From CAZLFQ01 sp964625465 (lineage in GTDB: Bacteria > Pseudomonadota > Alphaproteobacteria > Rickettsiales > Midichloriaceae), in NCBI GenBank assembly GCA_964625465.1, contig CAZVFD010000042.1, forward strand, positions 1 to 8,783: a stretch of 8,783 nt of DNA. The letters are read 5' to 3'. Position numbers and translations under genes: made by a program. The notes under the pieces were generated by a model that had not been told where the DNA came from, made no database searches, and saw only the letters and a list, made by a program, of their open reading frames with translations. This document shows, piece after piece, positions 5,929-8,783 of this stretch; position 1 is the first letter of the stretch, and every line of letters starts with the position of its first letter.

Positions 5929-6045
5929 AATAAAATCAGAAAATTAAATGCCAAACTTGACATACCTCTTGAAGTATTAGTTAAAGACTATAAATTACAC
6001 CCTTATAAACGTGTTAAAAAACAAACTGATGCACAAAATATATAA
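5929..6045 (+). pseudogene. Remnant of a HigA-type (COG5499-like) antitoxin, C-terminal end
   Basis: An open stretch on the plus strand, with a stop just upstream (5926-5928) and no start, reads NKIRKLNAKLDIPLEVLVKD, then YKLHPYKRVKKQTDAQNI and a stop at 6043-6045. The pattern IR(R/K)L-x4-(L)-x-IP-x-EVL(I/V) is the usual C-terminus of HigA-like HTH antitoxins. No HTH or start is present because the opposite-strand toxin promoter occupies the DNA upstream. It therefore looks like a 5'-truncated leftover. It overlaps the start of scoA by 17 bases. The fragment is short, so the match could be coincidence. Confidence 0.45.
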
Positions 6046-6736
6046 AAATGCAAAAGACGCCTTGAAAGACTTACTTCATGATAACATGACTATCATGGCT
6101 GGTGGGTTTGGCCTTTGCGGTATTCCAGAAAATTCTATACAAGCCATCCAAGAATCAGGAGTTAAAAACTTAACCGTAATTAGCAATAATTGTGGAGTTG
6201 ATGATTTCGGACTTGGAATATTACTTAAAGAAAAACAAATTAAAAAAATGATTTCATCTTATGTGGGTGAGAATAAAGTTTTTGAAAAACAACTACTATC
6301 TGGTGAACTCGCAGTAGAACTTTTACCACAGGGAACTTTAGCAGAAAAAATTCGCGCAGGTGGCGCAGGAATCCCAGCATTTTACACTAAAACAGGTGCT
6401 GGCACCCAAGTTGCCGATGGTAAAGAAGTGAGATACTTCCATGGCGAAGAATATATAATGGAAGAATCTTTTTTCGCCGATCTTGCGATCATAAAATGTT
6501 GGAAAGCAGATAAAGATGGAAATTTAGTATTCAGAAAAACCGCTCGCAACTTCAACCCAATCATGGCAACCGCAGCAAAAGTTACAGTTGTTGAGGCGGA
6601 AGAAATCGTAGAAGTAGGAACTTTAGATCCCGACCATATTCACACGCCAAGCATTTACACCAAAAGATTATTTGTTGGAAAGTTTGAAAAAAGAATTGAG
6701 AGATTAACGCTTGCAACAGCTAATGAGGATTTATAG
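6029..6736 (+). CDS. scoA: 3-oxoacid CoA-transferase, subunit A
   Basis: This is the A subunit of a two-subunit 3-oxoacid (succinyl-CoA:acetoacetate or acetate:acetoacetate type) CoA-transferase, which moves CoA between a donor acyl-CoA and a 3-oxoacid in the cytoplasm. The class I CoA-transferase signature DNMTIMAGGFGLCGIP lies at residues 18-33. Further conserved parts are NNCGVDDFGLG, the GTLAEKIRAGGAGIPAFYT block, EEYIMEE and the C-terminal DPDHIHTPSIYTKRL. The frame could begin at a GTG at 6011, but the ATG at 6029 gives MHKIYKNAKDAL, which fits how family members begin, and 235 residues, the usual length. No clear ribosome binding site is seen for either. The gene ends two bases before scoB, so the two form an operon and presumably a heteromer. 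TTGACA at 5957-5962 lacks a well-placed -10; TTGAAG (5969-5974) with TAAATT (5991-5996) is a weak alternative promoter. Confidence 0.9.
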   Translation: MHKIYKNAKDALKDLLHDNMTIMAGGFGLCGIPENSIQAIQESGVKNLTVISNNCGVDDFGLGILLKEKQIKKMISSYVGENKVFEKQLLSGELAVELLPQGTLAEKIRAGGAGIPAFYTKTGAGTQVADGKEVRYFHGEEYIMEESFFADLAIIKCWKADKDGNLVFRKTARNFNPIMATAAKVTVVEAEEIVEVGTLDPDHIHTPSIYTKRLFVGKFEKRIERLTLATANEDL

Positions 6737-6738
6737 TC

Positions 6739-7398
6739 ATGACATGGAATCATCATCAAATGTGTGCAATTACCGCTCAACTTGAGTTTAAGCACGGTTA
6801 TTACGTAAATCTTGGAATTGGTATACCAACTGATGTTGCAAATCACGTTCCAAAAGGTATGGACATAGTTTTGCAAAGCGAGAATGGTATGCTTGGCATG
6901 GGTCCATTTCCAACTAAAGAGCAAGTTGACCCTGACCTCATTAATGCTGGCAAACAAACTATAACAGAACTTCCAACCAGCAGTTATTTCAACAGTGCTG
7001 AATCTTTTGCGATGATTCGCGGAGGGCATATCGACCTAACAGTACTAGGCGCATTACAGGTGTCTGCAGATGGCGATCTAGCTAACTGGTGCATCCCTGG
7101 AAAAATGATTAAAGGCATGGGGGGCGCTATGGATTTAGTTGCTGGCGTTAAACGTGTAGTTGTTATTATGGATTTGGTTGCTAAAGATAGTACGCCCAAA
7201 ATACTTCCAAAATGTTCTCTTCCACTAACTGGTAAAGGCGTGGTCGATAGAATAATAACAGACCATGCAATTTTCGATATAATTGAAGGAAAGTTATATT
7301 TAATTCAACTAGCTCCTGATGTTACTATTGAGGATCTAAAAGCCAAAACTGGCGCACCATTTATACAGGCTTTACAAGATTTAAATATCGCGGCTTAG
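6739..7398 (+). CDS. scoB: 3-oxoacid CoA-transferase, subunit B
   Basis: This is the B subunit, which carries the catalytic glutamate. The LQSENGMLG motif places it at Glu48, where the enzyme forms the covalent glutamyl-CoA intermediate in this family. The N-terminus TWNHHQMCAITAQLEFKHGY with NLGIGIPT (24-31) and the GGHIDLTVLGALQVSADGDL block followed by WCIPGKMIKGMGGAMDLV are typical. The 219 residues are full length. The ATG lies two bases after the scoA stop, with GAGG about 10 bases upstream inside the scoA end, so translation is probably coupled. The pair would let the cell use acetoacetate or related acids, or adjust its acyl-CoA pool. The exact acid (succinate, acetate, butyrate) cannot be fixed from sequence. 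No thiolase or hydroxybutyrate dehydrogenase gene lies in the window. Confidence 0.92.
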   Translation: MTWNHHQMCAITAQLEFKHGYYVNLGIGIPTDVANHVPKGMDIVLQSENGMLGMGPFPTKEQVDPDLINAGKQTITELPTSSYFNSAESFAMIRGGHIDLTVLGALQVSADGDLANWCIPGKMIKGMGGAMDLVAGVKRVVVIMDLVAKDSTPKILPKCSLPLTGKGVVDRIITDHAIFDIIEGKLYLIQLAPDVTIEDLKAKTGAPFIQALQDLNIAA

Positions 7399-7426
7399 CT
7401 TAATAGACTCAGGTAGCTTGAAGAAT

Positions 7427-7496
7427 AAATTATGTGCGGCGGGGGACGAATTCGCCCGCGTACGCGGCCTTACAGCGAATTCGGCGCACATAATTT
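7427..7496. repeat. 70-bp nested GC-rich palindrome downstream of scoB
   Basis: Perfect 12-base outer arms AAATTATGTGCG (7427-7438) and CGCACATAATTT (7485-7496) enclose a perfect 12-base core palindrome CCGCGTACGCGG (7456-7467), centred exactly on the same axis. Between them two copies of the self-complementary CGAATTCG (7447-7454 and 7476-7483) can pair with each other. The result is three stacked stems separated by mirror-image 8-versus-1 and 1-versus-8 bulges. 39 of 70 bases are G or C, much more than in the surroundings. It has no T run, so it is not an ordinary terminator, though it may end scoAB transcripts or protect their 3' end. It may be a copy of a mobile palindromic repeat. Confidence 0.8.
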
Positions 7497-7554
7497 GTGA
7501 TGAAAGCCCAAGGCGCTATGTTTAACATGATTTTTTAGAAACCTTAATATTTCT

Positions 7555-7600
7555 GTAACATTGGTAGTGTATAATAACGCTATAAACAACAAAATGTTAC
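7555..7600 (+). promoter_or_regulatory. Promoter region of the ankyrin gene with inverted repeat
   Basis: A perfect -10 box TATAAT (7570-7575) preceded by TG lies 29 bases before the ATG at 7605. There is no good -35 box 16-18 bases upstream. The 8-base arms GTAACATT (7555-7562) and AATGTTAC (7593-7600) form an inverted repeat around the -10 box and the expected transcription start, so a dimeric regulator could bind across it. No ribosome binding site precedes the ATG. Confidence 0.45.
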
Positions 7601-7604
7601 TGTT

Positions 7605-8783
7605 ATGAAAGCATATAAAAGAGTACTTCTAGTTGGAAAAGGTATTGATAATCCCATTACGAAAGAGCAGTGCGGTGACGATGGTATTATCATTGGAAAT
7701 AAAGAAAATGGCTTTTCTTTTGACGATCTAAATGTTTTACAAGGTAAATTAGATTTTTCGACAAGGATCGATATATATACACATGGCTCAATAGTAGCAG
7801 AACGTCATGTGTTGATAATCAATGATTACGACATACAAACACACTCTGTATTATTCCAATTGAGAAAACTTGCAAACTCCCAGCCATTGTATGCACATCT
7901 CTGGAGTTGCTATGGAGGAGTCACGAATACAAATGTAAATGTAATACCTAAAGATTTCATTTTGGTTACACACACTTCAGCAAGCAATGTGTCTATCGCT
8001 GCATTAAATCACCACGCGCTAATACAATCATTCTCTCAAAAGAGAGAATGTGATAATTTTGCTGATTTAGCCAAAGACATACTTGTTAATTCCATGCACT
8101 CATCGACCATAAACATAAATAAAGATGGCAAAACAGTGCAACTAAGCTTTGCAGCGAATTTTTGTTTGAAAGATCTAATATCCAACCCGCGAAAGGTAAT
8201 TTCTGAAGCGTTAGAATCTTTGAAAACACAAGCTAGGGCTGAAAATATAAATTTGGTATTTCCTAACTTTTCTAATGATGAAATTAATAATTTCGTAAAG
8301 GGATATATAATTCATCTCGCCAGTATTGATAGCAGTGAACTTAAAACTCTTTTACAAAACCCACATATCTCTAAAGAAGATCTCAAGATTCTTTTAAATG
8401 TTAATCCATTTAAGTATTCTGCGCTAAAAGCAGCTTCATTTTATGGCCATAAAGATATAGTTGAACTCTTAATTAATGCAGGGGCGGATTTAAACCTTGC
8501 TATGAATGAAGGAACAACGGCCCTATTTGAAGCCGCACAAGAGGGCCATAAAGATGTTGTCGAACTCTTGATTAATGCTGGGGCGGATTTAAACCTTGCA
8601 ATGTATCATGGAGCAACAGCTTTATTTATGGCCGCACAAAAAGCGTATAAAGATATAGTCGAGTTATTGATTAATGCTAAAGCGGATTTAAACCTTGCTA
8701 TGAATGAAGGAACAACGGCCCTATTTATAGCCGCACAAGAGGGCCATAAAGATGTTGTCGAACTCTTGATTAATGCTGGGGCG
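7605..8783 (+). CDS. Ankyrin-repeat protein with a possible cysteine-peptidase-like N-terminal domain (3' end outside window)
   Basis: From the ATG at 7605 the frame stays open to the window edge, giving 393 residues. Residues 1-245 show no signal peptide or membrane segment. They begin with a hydrophobic strand (KRVLLVGKG), then GKLDFSTRIDIYTHGS with His60-Gly61, then PLYAHLWSCYGGVTN with Cys102, then KDFILVTHTSASN. A hydrophobic strand ending in His-Gly and, about 42 residues later, another ending in (S/A)-Cys is the arrangement of catalytic dyads in clan CD peptidases (caspases, legumain, toxin C80 domains). That assignment is inference. Four ankyrin repeats of 33 residues follow: 268-300, 301-333, 334-366 and 367 onward, with consensus (N)EGTTALF-AAQEGHKDVVELL and INAGADLNLAM. 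Ankyrin repeats bind proteins, and such proteins are often effectors in intracellular bacteria. It is separated from scoB by 206 bases and has its own likely promoter. Confidence 0.85.
   Translation, partial: MKAYKRVLLVGKGIDNPITKEQCGDDGIIIGNKENGFSFDDLNVLQGKLDFSTRIDIYTHGSIVAERHVLIINDYDIQTHSVLFQLRKLANSQPLYAHLWSCYGGVTNTNVNVIPKDFILVTHTSASNVSIAALNHHALIQSFSQKRECDNFADLAKDILVNSMHSSTININKDGKTVQLSFAANFCLKDLISNPRKVISEALESLKTQARAENINLVFPNFSNDEINNFVKGYIIHLASIDSSELKTLLQNPHISKEDLKILLNVNPFKYSALKAASFYGHKDIVELLINAGADLNLAMNEGTTALFEAAQEGHKDVVELLINAGADLNLAMYHGATALFMAAQKAYKDIVELLINAKADLNLAMNEGTTALFIAAQEGHKDVVELLINAGA
8409..8783 (+). repeat. Tandem 99-bp ankyrin-coding repeats
   Basis: Units begin at about 8406, 8505, 8604 and 8703. 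Units 2 (8505-8603) and 4 (8703 to the edge) are nearly identical at DNA level: over the 81 visible bases they differ only in one codon (GAA against ATA, two bases). The identity extends 21 bases upstream into the end of units 1 and 3 (GCGGATTTAAACCTTGCTATG). Units 1 and 3 are more diverged. The repeat period of recent expansion is thus two units (198 bp). The array continues past the window. Confidence 0.85.

Noticed and set aside
5957..5985. TTGACA as the -35 box of a scoA promoter
   Set aside because: The bases 17 downstream (GTTAAA) are a poor -10, and the nearest TATAAA is 26 bases away. The TTGACA also lies within the antitoxin remnant codons.
6011..6028. GTG at 6011 as the scoA start
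   Set aside because: Family members begin at the position of the ATG at 6029; no ribosome binding site favours the GTG.
6382..7199. Minus-strand frames at 6382-6564, 6655-7029 and 6984-7199
   Set aside because: They are antisense to scoA and scoB, which are full length and well conserved.
7516..7536. ATGTT/AACAT followed by six T as a terminator
   Set aside because: The stem would be only five A/T-rich pairs with a one-base loop, too tight and weak to form.

Overview
The window is AT-rich DNA, apparently from an intracellular or host-associated alphaproteobacterium. I favour a Rickettsiales-like organism. This is inferred from several features together: repeated MHS-type (ProP-like) MFS transporters, an ankyrin-repeat protein with a possible peptidase domain, degraded toxin-antitoxin genes and an interspersed palindromic repeat. 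No rRNA or other taxonomic marker is present, so the placement is tentative. Ten unknown bases (5297-5306) mark an assembly join.

Left part (1-2522), all minus strand: the N-terminal end of one MFS transporter leaves the window at its left edge. Two tandem type IV pilin-like genes follow (287-1129 and 1346-2185), each with its own Rho-independent terminator. They share a 548-bp stretch of complete identity, flanked on both sides by diverged sequence, which is the pattern left by recent gene conversion. A 337-bp intergenic region upstream of the second pilin holds a 66-bp double-hairpin repeat.

Middle part (2523-6045): two tandem paralogous MHS/ProP-like transporters on the minus strand lie downstream of a type II toxin-antitoxin locus, also minus strand. 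In that locus the RelE-like toxin is broken by an apparent one-base deletion. The HTH antitoxin is split by the assembly gap and an in-frame stop. Its promoter and a 21-bp palindromic operator are clearly visible. A 5'-truncated remnant of a second, HigA-type antitoxin faces the other way, just before scoA.

Right part (6029-8783), plus strand: scoA-scoB encode the two subunits of a 3-oxoacid CoA-transferase, probably in one operon. A 70-bp nested palindrome follows. The last gene runs off the right edge. It encodes a protein with an N-terminal domain carrying a His-Gly ... Ser-Cys pair reminiscent of clan CD (caspase/C80-like) cysteine peptidases, followed by near-identical 33-residue ankyrin repeats. 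This is the best candidate here for a new effector-type protein.

Functionally the window combines uptake of small solutes, ketone-body/short-chain acyl-CoA metabolism, surface pilins under sequence homogenisation, a decaying toxin-antitoxin locus and a possible host-interaction protein.
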